Source of the DNA: Calditrichia bacterium
GTDB taxonomy: Bacteria; Calditrichota; Calditrichia; RBG-13-44-9; J075
DNA length: 64,000 bases
NCBI GenBank assembly: GCA_028284905.1
Contig: JANQQU010000082.1
Location: forward strand, 62,001 to 126,000
Direction of reading: 5' to 3'
In this document: piece after piece, positions 16,753 to 25,881 of the stretch
Layout: each line of letters opens with the position of its first letter
Numbering within the stretch: position 1 is the stretch's first letter
The notes under the pieces: generated by a model
Told to the model about the DNA's origin: nothing
What the model saw: the letters and a program-made list of their open reading frames with translations, nothing else
The model's database searches: none
Program-made: the position numbers and the translations under genes

Positions 16753-17886
16753 ATGGAAAACTCATTCAATCTGGTGGCAATCATTCTGCTGCTTGGCACG
16801 ACTCAGGGTTTATTCCTTACCTTATTGTTATTAAACAGACCCGTTAACAAAAAGGCTAACAGACTACTGGCCTTGTTAATAATTTCTTATTCAGCTTTTC
16901 TTGTACAGTTTGCAATACAGGGCCTGCAAATTACCAAAGAATTTCCACATATTCTCGGATTAGCCAGCGGCGTTGTTTATTTGATCGGGCCGTTACACTA
17001 TTTTTATGCCAGATCATTAATATCTGCCGATATGTCCTTTTCCAAAAAGTATCTCCTCCATTTAATCCCCTTTGTTATCTTTTACTTGTATATGCTGTTC
17101 CCTTTTTATCTTCGCAGCGGCGCCTACAAAATCGCATTTTTTGAAATGCTTGAGCAATCAGGCCCAACCCCGGCTTTAAGTTTTTTCAGCTGGGTAGTCC
17201 TGTTCCAGGGCATAATCTACATGGGGTTAACTTTTAATCTCTTGAAGAAACATTCGGCTAACATCAAGGAAGAATTTTCATCTCTGGAACAAATCAACCT
17301 TGACTGGTTGAGAAGAATTACCGTCATAACCATGATCGTCTATATCGTGGGGGTAGTGATCGAGTTGGTGCAAACTTTCGACCCGACCACCCCCTTTCAG
17401 GGCCTGGTTCCGATCGCTATTGCCACCCTTATATATGTCATGGGTTATCTGGGGTTAAGGCAACCGGAGATATTTTCCGGCGCGGCCAGTGCCGAAACAA
17501 AAGAATTGAAAAAATATGAACGCTCCGGTTTAACAAAAGAAAAATCCCAACAGATCCATCAAAGACTACGCGATTTAATGGAAAAAAAGAAAGTGTATAC
17601 CGATAGCACCTTAAAACTCAGTCAACTGGCACGAATGGTTTCTACGAGCCCAAATTACTTATCACAAGTAATCAATGAAGAACGTGATCAGAATTTTTAT
17701 GACTTTGTTAATTGGTTTCGAATTGAAGAAACCAAGCGGCTGATCGTAGATCCAGCCCATCAAGAGGAAACCTTGCTATCGATTGCCTATAGTGTCGGAT
17801 TTAATTCAAAATCGGCCTTTAACAGCGCTTTCAAAAAAAATACAGGCATGACCCCGTCTCAATTCAAAAAGGGCATAAAGCGCTAG
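16753..17886 (+). CDS. Membrane-anchored AraC-family transcription regulator
   Basis: 377 aa from ATG 16753 (AGGTG lies 3-7 bases upstream; the in-frame GTG at 16747 overlaps it). About residues 5-245 hold seven hydrophobic segments. A ~45-residue linker and a C-terminal AraC DNA-binding domain (about 285-375) follow, with two helix-turn-helix motifs (LKLSQLARMVSTSPNYLSQVIN and LSIAYSVGFNSKSAFNSAFKK) and the TGMTPSQFK ending. This architecture is common in FCB bacteria and couples a membrane signal directly to transcription. It faces the MipA/OmpV and CPBP-beta-lactamase genes 310 bases downstream on the same strand, which are its likely targets (inference). Confidence 0.88.
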   Translation: MENSFNLVAIILLLGTTQGLFLTLLLLNRPVNKKANRLLALLIISYSAFLVQFAIQGLQITKEFPHILGLASGVVYLIGPLHYFYARSLISADMSFSKKYLLHLIPFVIFYLYMLFPFYLRSGAYKIAFFEMLEQSGPTPALSFFSWVVLFQGIIYMGLTFNLLKKHSANIKEEFSSLEQINLDWLRRITVITMIVYIVGVVIELVQTFDPTTPFQGLVPIAIATLIYVMGYLGLRQPEIFSGAASAETKELKKYERSGLTKEKSQQIHQRLRDLMEKKKVYTDSTLKLSQLARMVSTSPNYLSQVINEERDQNFYDFVNWFRIEETKRLIVDPAHQEETLLSIAYSVGFNSKSAFNSAFKKNTGMTPSQFKKGIKR

Positions 17887-18196
17887 CTATTTTCTTCGGT
17901 TAAGCAATATTTTGAATTTGAGTTATATTTTTTTTGCAACCTGCCATGGATCACCCGCTTTTTTAAAATCTCCATATTTCCATATATAACAGAAACTTAC
18001 AGCTCTCTCATTTTTCTTCCAAAGGTCCTATCCTATAGGTTACGCTCCGTAATACGTTCGGGCTTATAGGACAGGTCGCTAATTTCTCGCCAAGTGTATA
18101 TACTTCTTCAAAATTAATTGAGTCGAATCTTTTTAACCGCTGCCTTATGAAAAAGTATTGGATAAAAGACGACTCACTAACAGAAGGAGATTTACC
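17887..18196. other. 310-bp gap between the AraC regulator and mipA-like gene
   Basis: No gene is recognisable. It contains a nested inverted repeat around 18028-18085 (CCTATA...TATAGG, with inner TTACG-CTC-CGTAA), which could be an operator or leader structure for the downstream pair. An AGAAGGAGA ribosome site ends the gap. Confidence 0.4.
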
Positions 18197-19033
18197 ATGA
18201 AACACATCAAAGCACTTATTGTCGGCGTTATTGTTGTAATTGCTGCTCAAGCGTTATCTGCCCAAGACGCCGGTTGGACCTTTACCCTGAGTGGAGGTAT
18301 TGCCGGTGAAAATGTCTACCTGGGTTCGGATGATTATTACCTTACCCCTTTACCAAACTTTAGAGCTTCATACGCCAAGGGAAAATTTAACGGCTCATTC
18401 TCTTTATTGGATGGACTGGGGCTTAGTTATAGAATCCCCAGTTTAGGACTACTCGCAAGTTTGAGTGTAAAATCCGGTGGCACCCGAAACGCGAAAGAAT
18501 ACACCCTGATTGGCTTTCCGGTGAAACACAGCGCCAAAACGCAAAAATTGCTGGAAGGGACGCCGAACCTAGATACGCCGCTGGAGGGGAATATCATGCT
18601 GGCCTATCTATCCCCGGTCGGATTATTTGGCGCCTCCCTCGCCTATCATCCCACAAAAGTGGAATACAACCAGGCAAACTTAAAAAATGAGACTCGGCAA
18701 GGATATGTTTATTCCCTCCAGTACATGATCGAGTTACCGGCTGCGAAACGATTGACCGTATCGGGCCTGGCCAACGTGGACTTTATGGATCGAAATTATG
18801 CCGACACCTGGTACAGCGTTGATCGGGAGACGAATTCACTTAATACTTTTAAGGCCAATGCCGGACTGCACAGCAGTACAGTTGCCGTAGAAATTAAATA
18901 TCAGCTCTCTAAACGCATCAACTTTTCATTCTTAGGGGCCAGTACTATTCTTCTTGAAGATGCCAGGAACAGCCCCTTCACGATTGAGCCAGTCCAACGG
19001 ACGATGATGTTACAAACCTTATATCACTTTTAA
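18197..19033 (+). CDS. MipA/OmpV-family outer-membrane protein
   Basis: 278 aa from ATG 18197, which lies 6 bases after a strong AGAAGGAGA ribosome site; the upstream in-frame start adds only a charged stretch. Residues 1-22 are a signal peptide ending ALSA|Q. The mature part shows MipA/OmpV traits: GENVYLGSDDYYLTPLPNFRASY near the start, an RNAKEY-type segment, alternating beta-strand patterns, and a C-terminal YHF as in barrel proteins. MipA scaffolds peptidoglycan enzymes in E. coli; many relatives are barrel proteins linked to antimicrobial response. It is separated from the next gene by 33 bases, so they form an operon. Confidence 0.75.
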   Translation: MKHIKALIVGVIVVIAAQALSAQDAGWTFTLSGGIAGENVYLGSDDYYLTPLPNFRASYAKGKFNGSFSLLDGLGLSYRIPSLGLLASLSVKSGGTRNAKEYTLIGFPVKHSAKTQKLLEGTPNLDTPLEGNIMLAYLSPVGLFGASLAYHPTKVEYNQANLKNETRQGYVYSLQYMIELPAAKRLTVSGLANVDFMDRNYADTWYSVDRETNSLNTFKANAGLHSSTVAVEIKYQLSKRINFSFLGASTILLEDARNSPFTIEPVQRTMMLQTLYHF

Positions 19034-19066
19034 CCGGACAATCGAATAAAAAAGAGGAACGAACTC

Positions 19067-21094
19067 ATGAAATCGCATGAAAAAACATTCATGAAAAGCC
19101 CCTGGATCTATTTTTTGGCGACCTTTATTTTGACTTGGGGCTTGTGCGGGATTTTGATTTTCAAAGATATGAGCGGCTCCCCGGTATTCTCATTTGGTGT
19201 GCTGGTCCTGGCGATGTTGTCGCCAGGAATAACCGGGATTATATTTACCCATTTAACCAAAACAGACGAAGAAATCCGGGATTATTGGCAGCGTACCATC
19301 GATTTGACGCGCCTGTCGTTTTCCTGGCTGGTAATTGTCATCAGCTTGCCGTTCCTTTTGCAAATCCTGGCTGGAACCATTGATGGACTGACTGGTGGCA
19401 AAGGCCTAAGTTGGGCAGATACGGCAACGGCATTTATCTCTGAGCCGGCAACTCAATTACTCTCGCTCTTCGCAATCAGCGCAGTTCCTTTTTTCGAAGA
19501 ACTGGGCTGGCGGGGGTATGCCCAGGACCTCCTCCAGAAGAAACATAGTGCAATAACTGCCAGCTTAATTCTGGGCGGCATTTGGTCGTTCTGGCATCTA
19601 CCGGCCTCATTTATCCCTTCTACATATCAAGCAGGACTTGGCATCGGAACACTTGAGTTCTGGCTGCACTTTATCGGTATCGTGTTTTTAAGCATTACCA
19701 TTTCCTGGATCTATATCAACACGAACCGCAGTATTCTGATAATGGTGGTTTTTCATGCCACGATCAATCTTGCCGGTGAAATCATCAAATTATCAGAAAC
19801 AGGAGAAATCATTTACACCCTTTGCTGGTTCTCCGCAGCTATTGCAATATTGTTCGGTTTTGGTAAAGAAATGACGCTGCATCCGAAAACCCGACAGGAA
19901 GTTCGCTTCGGTCATGACAAAATACTTTCGCTTATTGTAATTGGTTTCTTATCGGCATTGGCATTCGCTCAACCTGTTTCGGCAGACACTCAAGCTCTCA
20001 AATCCCAATTTCAGATGGAGTTGGATAATATTCATCTCGAATATGGTTTCCCCGGCGCAACCGCGGCCTACATCCTGCCGGATGGCACCGTCGAAGTGGT
20101 TGCGACCGGCCTCGCTGACAAACACCACGAAATACCGATGACACCAGAGTCTCGCATGCTGGCCGCAAGTATTGGTAAAACGTTTGTAGCGGCCACAGTC
20201 CTCGCCTTAGTGCAGGAGGGGCATTTGAGCCTCGATGCCCCTATTTCAAAATGGCTTGGTGAACGCCCCTGGTTTCGCCGGCTTGCCAATCATGGCACAA
20301 TTTCTCTACGCCACCTTCTCAATCACACTTCGGGGCTGGCCAATCATGTCGAAAATGAAAAGTTCGTCCTGGATTTCGCAGACAAATGGCGTTTTGGCAA
20401 AAATCCTTATTCGCCGGAAGATTTAATCACCTTCATCCTGGATCAACCTCCCCTGTTCTTCCCGGGAGAAGGATGGTCCTATAGCGATACCGGCTACTTG
20501 CTTGTCGGCCTGATCATTGAAGAGGTAACGGGGAAAAGCTACTATGACGAAGTGGAAGAACGGTTTTTGAAACCTTTGCAGCTAACCTTGACAACGCCTG
20601 CGAATCAAACCGAACTGCCGAACCTGGCCACTGGCTATCTGACTACGGAGAACAAGTTCAGACTACCACAGCAAACGACTGTCCAACCAGGTATAATGTC
20701 CTGGCATCCCGGTCTCGAGTGGACCGGGGGTGGCCTGGTGAGCAATCCGCGAGATCTGGTGATTTGGGGTAAAGCCCTTTTTGATGGCCAGGTAATAGTT
20801 GGGAATTATCTAAGAGCGCTTCTTCAATCAGAGCCCGTCAACAAGAACAGTGCGGAATTGCGGTATGGACTGGCAGTGGCGGTTCGCGAGAACGACCACT
20901 TTGGGACAACCTATGGTCATGGTGGATGGATACCTGGCTACTGTTCCAGTCTGCGCTATTATCCCCATTCCGGCACTGCTATAGCCTTCCAGATCAACAC
21001 TGATATTGGAATTATAGATAGCTCAACACCGCTAATCGAAGAAATGGAAATGCGATTGGCTGCGGTCGTTATGGCCTCAATTTCGGTCAAGTAA
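19067..21094 (+). CDS. Fusion of a CPBP (Abi-type) membrane protease and a beta-lactamase-like serine hydrolase
   Basis: 675 aa. About residues 10-275 are a multi-spanning CPBP/CAAX-type glutamic protease: EELGWRGYAQ near 143 (EExxxR), SFWHLPAS, and VFHATIN with the last histidine. Near 285-308 a hydrophobic stretch ending ALAFAQPVSA looks like a former signal peptide at the junction. About 310-670 are a class-C beta-lactamase/penicillin-binding-like domain: SIGK (S near 368), YSDTGY near 471, and YGHGGW near 615 in place of KTG. The serine hydrolase half should face the periplasm. Peptide or peptidoglycan substrates are guesses. It is co-transcribed with the MipA-like gene. Confidence 0.88.
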   Translation: MKSHEKTFMKSPWIYFLATFILTWGLCGILIFKDMSGSPVFSFGVLVLAMLSPGITGIIFTHLTKTDEEIRDYWQRTIDLTRLSFSWLVIVISLPFLLQILAGTIDGLTGGKGLSWADTATAFISEPATQLLSLFAISAVPFFEELGWRGYAQDLLQKKHSAITASLILGGIWSFWHLPASFIPSTYQAGLGIGTLEFWLHFIGIVFLSITISWIYINTNRSILIMVVFHATINLAGEIIKLSETGEIIYTLCWFSAAIAILFGFGKEMTLHPKTRQEVRFGHDKILSLIVIGFLSALAFAQPVSADTQALKSQFQMELDNIHLEYGFPGATAAYILPDGTVEVVATGLADKHHEIPMTPESRMLAASIGKTFVAATVLALVQEGHLSLDAPISKWLGERPWFRRLANHGTISLRHLLNHTSGLANHVENEKFVLDFADKWRFGKNPYSPEDLITFILDQPPLFFPGEGWSYSDTGYLLVGLIIEEVTGKSYYDEVEERFLKPLQLTLTTPANQTELPNLATGYLTTENKFRLPQQTTVQPGIMSWHPGLEWTGGGLVSNPRDLVIWGKALFDGQVIVGNYLRALLQSEPVNKNSAELRYGLAVAVRENDHFGTTYGHGGWIPGYCSSLRYYPHSGTAIAFQINTDIGIIDSSTPLIEEMEMRLAAVVMASISVK

Positions 21095-21121
21095 TAACCA
21101 GATCGCCAGTTTTTCACCGAA

Positions 21122-21159
21122 CCCTTTGCCCATTTGTAAATTTGCAAATGGGCAAAGGG
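21122..21159. repeat. Octamer-family inverted repeat (15-bp perfect arms)
   Basis: Arms CCCTTTGCCCATTTG (21122-21136) and its exact complement (21145-21159) flank TAAATTTG. It lies 27 bases after the fusion gene's stop, and carries the same words as 13197-13234. It may act as a transcript end; no T-run follows. Confidence 0.85.
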
Positions 21160-21360
21160 AGGCTGATTGTTCAGTCTTGATATTTTGAGTGCTACCCTTT
21201 TTAGCAAAATATTTTTGTTTGCCATTTATTAACAATTGAGTTATGCAAAAAGGACATCCTAATAAAACATCCTCGCCATACTAAATATACAGTCATCTTC
21301 CTTCTGTTAATCATCATCGTAGTTTGACAGGCCGGTCTTTAGAAGAGCGAACACTGAAAA

Positions 21361-21570
21361 ATGATCATCAATTTTCGGGTTTGCATAGTGACGCTTGGGG
21401 CGGCAATAATAACTGGGGGGCAGAAGATTACTTTCGGGCTGTACCTCTACCAATTACAGGTTGGCGAGAAAATCCAAACAAGAAAAATGAAAATGAGAAA
21501 AGAACATAAAGTTAAGTGGGGGATTATTGCCTTAACTGTTGCAGCTTGGGCAATTTCCCGTTGGTTTTAA
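21361..21570 (+). CDS. Possible small membrane protein or gene remnant
   Basis: 69 codons in a 562-bp gap (21095-21656) with no other gene candidate. The C-terminal 27 residues, which could start separately at ATG 21487, read as a basic head plus one hydrophobic helix (KWGIIALTVAAWAISRWF). There is no good ribosome site before 21361. An overlapping frame (21324-21509) is also open. No family is recognised; it may be decayed sequence. Confidence 0.25.
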   Translation: MIINFRVCIVTLGAAIITGGQKITFGLYLYQLQVGEKIQTRKMKMRKEHKVKWGIIALTVAAWAISRWF

Positions 21571-21656
21571 TATTTAGCATCGTCAGGACTGAAATATTTT
21601 GGGGAATGAAGCCACCTGTCCAGTGAAAAAGGTGACAATTTGCTGAAGCGATTTGA

Positions 21657-22358
21657 CTATTCTTTCTGAGCATTCTTTTCGAGCAGACGATTCAATTCCT
21701 GTTCAATATCAAACATGATATCCTTGTAAACACCTTCCTTAAGGATTTTGATCTTTCCGGACTGAACAATTTTGTGCAGGCTCTGTAAAACCTTGCTGAT
21801 AAATTCCACAGTATCTTTCGCAATCACGCGGATCCGTTCAGTATCCTCTTTCTGATCGTCTTCCATAATCTGAATCGCAAAGTACAGCGGCGTCAAGGCA
21901 TTGTTGATGTAATGGTTCAAGGTAACCATTATCCGCTGAATATTCTTCAGGTTCTCCAGCTGGGCATCTTTCTGCTGAATCTGGTTCTGAAGATCGATGA
22001 TACGCTGGATAGATCGCATTTTCAGCTGCATTTCCAGGGCATTATATGGCACGAAGATAAAATCGTCCGCGCCCATCTCGAACGCCAGCAATTGATCAAC
22101 AAAACGATTTTTATCCATGATGCAAACGAGGGGAAGAAATTTAAAGGTGGGGTTTTTCTTGATCTTGTCGCAGATATCGAACACGTCATGCTTGGAGTAT
22201 TCAAAATCCAGCAGGATCATTTTATAATCCGGCTGATTATTGAGTTGCATAAATGCCCGGGTGAAATCATCCAATACGTCAACCTCAAATCCCTCCTTGG
22301 AGAGGTCGGTCTGAATCGTTTTGGCTGTGTTCTGGTTATCTGAAAGTAGTAGTATCAT
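21657..22358 (-). CDS. Receiver-domain protein with a degenerate switch and a HisKA-like helical tail
   Basis: 233 aa from the ATG at 22358-22356, where the receiver domain begins (ILLLSDN); a TTG at 22379 would add seven residues without a better ribosome site. The receiver domain (1-120) keeps the phospho-acceptor D51 in ILLDF, but V103 replaces the conserved switch lysine (FIFVPYN) and the usual Thr/Ser is missing. About 120-140 are a coiled coil. Then a helix with H149 (RIMVTLNHYINNALTPL) resembles a histidine-kinase dimerisation helix, without an ATPase domain. It may receive or pass phosphate in a relay, or act as a scaffold. No kinase gene is adjacent. Confidence 0.75.
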   Translation of the reverse strand: MILLLSDNQNTAKTIQTDLSKEGFEVDVLDDFTRAFMQLNNQPDYKMILLDFEYSKHDVFDICDKIKKNPTFKFLPLVCIMDKNRFVDQLLAFEMGADDFIFVPYNALEMQLKMRSIQRIIDLQNQIQQKDAQLENLKNIQRIMVTLNHYINNALTPLYFAIQIMEDDQKEDTERIRVIAKDTVEFISKVLQSLHKIVQSGKIKILKEGVYKDIMFDIEQELNRLLEKNAQKE

Positions 22359-22599
22359 CCCCGGGTATCCGTCAAGCAAACAGTTATTTTCATATTAGCG
22401 AAATTATTATGTAAAACCAAGCAGGTTATTGTTATAACAAAAATGCCCTTGCGATCTTGATGAAGGTCTAATGTTTTCATATAAAAAAAATCAGCAGTAA
22501 AAAAACAAACAAAATAGCAGATCTTTCGTTATTGTTGCAATCCATCCGGCAGTATTTGGTGTCCAAAAGAAAATGCCAATTAAAGAAAAGAGGTCGCCT

Positions 22600-25005
22600 A
22601 TGTTTCGCAACTATATCAAGATTACTTTGCGCAATCTTCGCAAATATAAAGGGTATTCCTTTATCAATATTGCCGGTCTGGCAATTGGCCTGGCTTGCTG
22701 CGTAATGATTCTTCTCTTTGTGCAGCACGAATTAAGCTATGATAATTTCCATGAAAATGCTGACGACATTTACCGGGTAAGCCGGGAATGGAAAAATGCG
22801 GATGGAGAAACCAGTCTGCATCTTGGTCATGTGGCACCTCCGATTGGCCCATTGCTCGCCAGTGATTTCAGCGATATTCAGGAGATGACCCGCATGATGG
22901 GTTTTTCCGCCCTGGTGAGCCACAAAGACAATTTTTTTCAGGAAGACAACGTTTTCTTTGCGGAAGAAAATTTTTTCAAAGTGTTTACATTTCCCTTACT
23001 AAAAGGAAATCCGGAAACTGCACTTAGCGAACCGGGCACAGTGGTTATTACCGAGTCCATCGCCGAAAAATTTTTCCCCGATGGTGATGCCTATAATCAA
23101 ACTTTACGCTTTTTTGTCCGGGGGATTGAAGCAGATTTCAAGATTACCGGAATTACCGCAGACGTGCCGGTTAATGCCCATTTTCATTACGATCTTCTCG
23201 CTTCTTTTAAAACCTACGAAACCTTTGCTACCGACCTGGATAGCTGGGGCAGCAATAACTATTCGACCTTCCTCTTAATGCCCGAGAATTACAATATTGA
23301 AAATCTGGCAGCCCAGGTCGATGGTTTTATTGGCCGCCATCATCCTAACGGGGAACAGGCAGTTGGCCGTACAACATTACACTTTATGCCGCTAAGGGAC
23401 ATTCATTTGCACTCCAATCTCGATTCAGAAATCGAAGCGAATGGCGACATCAACAATGTCTACATCTTCTCGGCAATTGCTGTTTTGATTTTACTGATTG
23501 CCTGCATCAATTTTATGAATCTGGCTACCGCCCGTTCTGCCCGGCGCGCCAAGGAAGTGGGGATGCGCAAAGTCGTTGGCGCCAAACGCAGCCAGCTGAT
23601 TTCTCAGTTTTTGGGAGAATCGATTTTACTGGCCTTGCTCTCCCTCGGGCTGGCTTTTATTCTTGTCGCGGCCTTTCTGCCCACATATGAAGAATTCCTC
23701 GGTTATTCCTTGGCGATGAGTGCTCAGAAGAACCTTATGCTCGCCGCCAGTATGTTCGGCATCGCCCTCTTTGTCGGCCTGCTTTCCGGCAGTTACCCGG
23801 CATTTTTCCTTTCTTCCTTCAAGCCGGTTAGCGTTTTGAAAAAATCCGGGAAGGTGTCCGGCGGCGCTGCGGCGACCTTACGCAAAACGCTGGTCGTTTT
23901 ACAATTTTCGATATCGCTGGTATTAATGATCGCTGTTGGTATGGTTTATAAACAGCTTGATTATGTGCACAACAAAGATCTCGGCTTTAGCAAGGATCAG
24001 GTTGTTGTGCTGCCCTCCAGCCAGGAAATTATCAATCGCTTTGAGTCGGTGCAAAGCCGCCTGTTGCAGCATCCGAAAATTGAGCAGGTATCGATTGCCA
24101 AGCGGGTACCGACCGGACGTCTGCTGGATTCCTGGGGCACGAACATCAACTATGTTGGCACTGATGATCCGATTAATTTCCGGATTGCCGCATTGGTTGT
24201 CGACCATGATTATATCGACGCCTATGGAATAGAGCTGACCGCCGGCCGAAATTTTGACCGCGACCTGGCCAGCGATTCTAGCGAAGCGTTCATCCTCAAC
24301 GAAGCGGCGATTAAGCGCATTGGCTGGGATAGTGCTGACGAAGCGATCGGTCAACCAATGGGTTATGGGAGTCGCAATGGCTTCATCATCGGCGTAGTGA
24401 AAGATTTTCATTTTGAATCGCTCCGTAATAAAATTTCCCCGATTTGCCTGCTTATTTCTAATCGCAGCCTCAATCAGGTATCGATCAAAATGAATGCAAA
24501 TGATACCGCCGGCACCCTGGCATTTCTCAAGGATGAGTGGGCAACGCTGCGGCCGAACTTCCCCTTCGAATATGAATTCATCGACGAGCGGTTTAATCAA
24601 CTTTACGCCTCGGAAGAACGACTGATGGAAATTTTCGGTTTCTTCTCGATCCTGGCGATTCTTATTGCCTGTTTGGGACTTTTTGGCCTTGCCTCGTTTT
24701 CTGCTGAACAGCGCACCAAGGAAATTGGCATTCGGAAAGTACTGGGCGCATCGGTGGGCAAATTAATATTGATGCTCTCCCAGGAATTCACCAAGTTCGT
24801 ATTGATCGCGAATCTTATCGCCTGGCCGATCGCCTATTATGCCATGGATAGTTGGTTGCAGGAATTTGCCTATCATACCGAGATTGCCTTTAGTATATTT
24901 ATATTTGCCACGATTGCCGCGTTTCTCATCGCGGTATTAACGGTCGGTTATCAGGCGATTAAGGCATCGCTGGCGAATCCGGTGCGGGCCTTGCGTTATG
25001 AATAA
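22600..25005 (+). CDS. FtsX/MacB-type ABC transporter permease
   Basis: 801 aa from ATG 22600 (AGAGG 7 bases upstream; the ATG at 22573 lacks a ribosome site and adds a charged stretch). The architecture is MacB-PCD periplasmic domain, FtsX domain, second periplasmic domain, FtsX domain. The typical start MFRNYIKITLRNLRKYKGYSFINI with a first membrane helix leads to the first FtsX domain near residues 285-400 (ARRAKEVGMRKVVGAKRSQLI) and the second near 675-795 (RTKEIGIRKVLGASVGKLI), which ends NPVRALRYE. Such permeases move lipoproteins, peptides or antibiotics across the envelope with a separate ATPase. No ATPase gene is adjacent, which is common in FCB genomes. It lies 18 bases before the next gene. 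Confidence 0.92.
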   Translation: MFRNYIKITLRNLRKYKGYSFINIAGLAIGLACCVMILLFVQHELSYDNFHENADDIYRVSREWKNADGETSLHLGHVAPPIGPLLASDFSDIQEMTRMMGFSALVSHKDNFFQEDNVFFAEENFFKVFTFPLLKGNPETALSEPGTVVITESIAEKFFPDGDAYNQTLRFFVRGIEADFKITGITADVPVNAHFHYDLLASFKTYETFATDLDSWGSNNYSTFLLMPENYNIENLAAQVDGFIGRHHPNGEQAVGRTTLHFMPLRDIHLHSNLDSEIEANGDINNVYIFSAIAVLILLIACINFMNLATARSARRAKEVGMRKVVGAKRSQLISQFLGESILLALLSLGLAFILVAAFLPTYEEFLGYSLAMSAQKNLMLAASMFGIALFVGLLSGSYPAFFLSSFKPVSVLKKSGKVSGGAAATLRKTLVVLQFSISLVLMIAVGMVYKQLDYVHNKDLGFSKDQVVVLPSSQEIINRFESVQSRLLQHPKIEQVSIAKRVPTGRLLDSWGTNINYVGTDDPINFRIAALVVDHDYIDAYGIELTAGRNFDRDLASDSSEAFILNEAAIKRIGWDSADEAIGQPMGYGSRNGFIIGVVKDFHFESLRNKISPICLLISNRSLNQVSIKMNANDTAGTLAFLKDEWATLRPNFPFEYEFIDERFNQLYASEERLMEIFGFFSILAILIACLGLFGLASFSAEQRTKEIGIRKVLGASVGKLILMLSQEFTKFVLIANLIAWPIAYYAMDSWLQEFAYHTEIAFSIFIFATIAAFLIAVLTVGYQAIKASLANPVRALRYE

Positions 25006-25023
25006 GCATTGAAGGAAAGATTG

Positions 25024-25842
25024 ATGACAACTGCGGTGCTGCAGGAAAGAGATAGACGAGTAACAGTTGCAGGGTATCAATTGGCAGTGCGGCAGTTGCA
25101 TCATCCGGAAAAAACAAACGAATCCCGGCCGGTGTTAGTATTCCTTCACGAAGCGCTGGGCTGTATTACCCAGTGGCGGGATTTTCCCGAAGCCCTGGCA
25201 ATTGCCACCGGCTGTGATGCACTGATCTATGATCGCCCGGGACATGGGCGGTCTGCGCCTCTGAAATCTCCCCGAAAGCCCGACTATCTTTCCCGGGAAG
25301 CGCTGGACATTCTTCCTGCGCTACTTCAGGAATTAAACATCTCCCAAATTATTCCGGTTGGGCACAGTGACGGTGGATCCATTGCATTAATTTTTGCCGC
25401 CGCTTTTCCAAAAATGACCACGGCTGCGGTTTGCGAAGCGGCGCATGTATTTGTGGAAGAAATTACTTTAAAAGGCATCCGCGCCGCCGTTGAAAATTAT
25501 TACCAATCCGATGTCCCGAAAAAATTAGCCCGCCATCATGGTAAGAATACCGAGCCGATGGTGAAAGCGTGGTACGAAACCTGGCTCTCCGCAGCTTTCC
25601 GGAACTGGGATATTACCGATGTTCTGCCGCAAATCATCACACCGCTCCTGCTGCTACAGGGCAGCGATGATGAGTACGGCACCACCGCTCAACTAAATGC
25701 GATTGTCAATGGCACGCAAGGACCGGCGGAAGTTCATCTTTTAGCGGAATGCGGTCACACACCGCATCGCCAGCAACGGGAAGCGACACTGGCAAAAATG
25801 GCGCGCTTCATTTCCAGTTTATTGTCTAATAATGCTTATTAA
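25024..25842 (+). CDS. Alpha/beta-hydrolase fold protein
   Basis: 272 aa from ATG 25024 (AAGGA 7 bases upstream; an in-frame TTG at 25009 precedes the ribosome site). Oxyanion-hole region VFLHEALG; nucleophile elbow GHSDGGS; acid in GSDDEYG; catalytic histidine in ECGHTPHRQ. The sequence RPGHGRS after strand 4 is typical of small esterases, haloperoxidase-like and ester- or lactone-hydrolysing enzymes. The substrate is unknown. It starts 18 bases after the permease stop, so they are probably co-transcribed. Confidence 0.88.
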   Translation: MTTAVLQERDRRVTVAGYQLAVRQLHHPEKTNESRPVLVFLHEALGCITQWRDFPEALAIATGCDALIYDRPGHGRSAPLKSPRKPDYLSREALDILPALLQELNISQIIPVGHSDGGSIALIFAAAFPKMTTAAVCEAAHVFVEEITLKGIRAAVENYYQSDVPKKLARHHGKNTEPMVKAWYETWLSAAFRNWDITDVLPQIITPLLLLQGSDDEYGTTAQLNAIVNGTQGPAEVHLLAECGHTPHRQQREATLAKMARFISSLLSNNAY

Positions 25843-25881
25843 CTCGTGATAAACGGATAATCTAAACGCCTTGAGAAGAAT

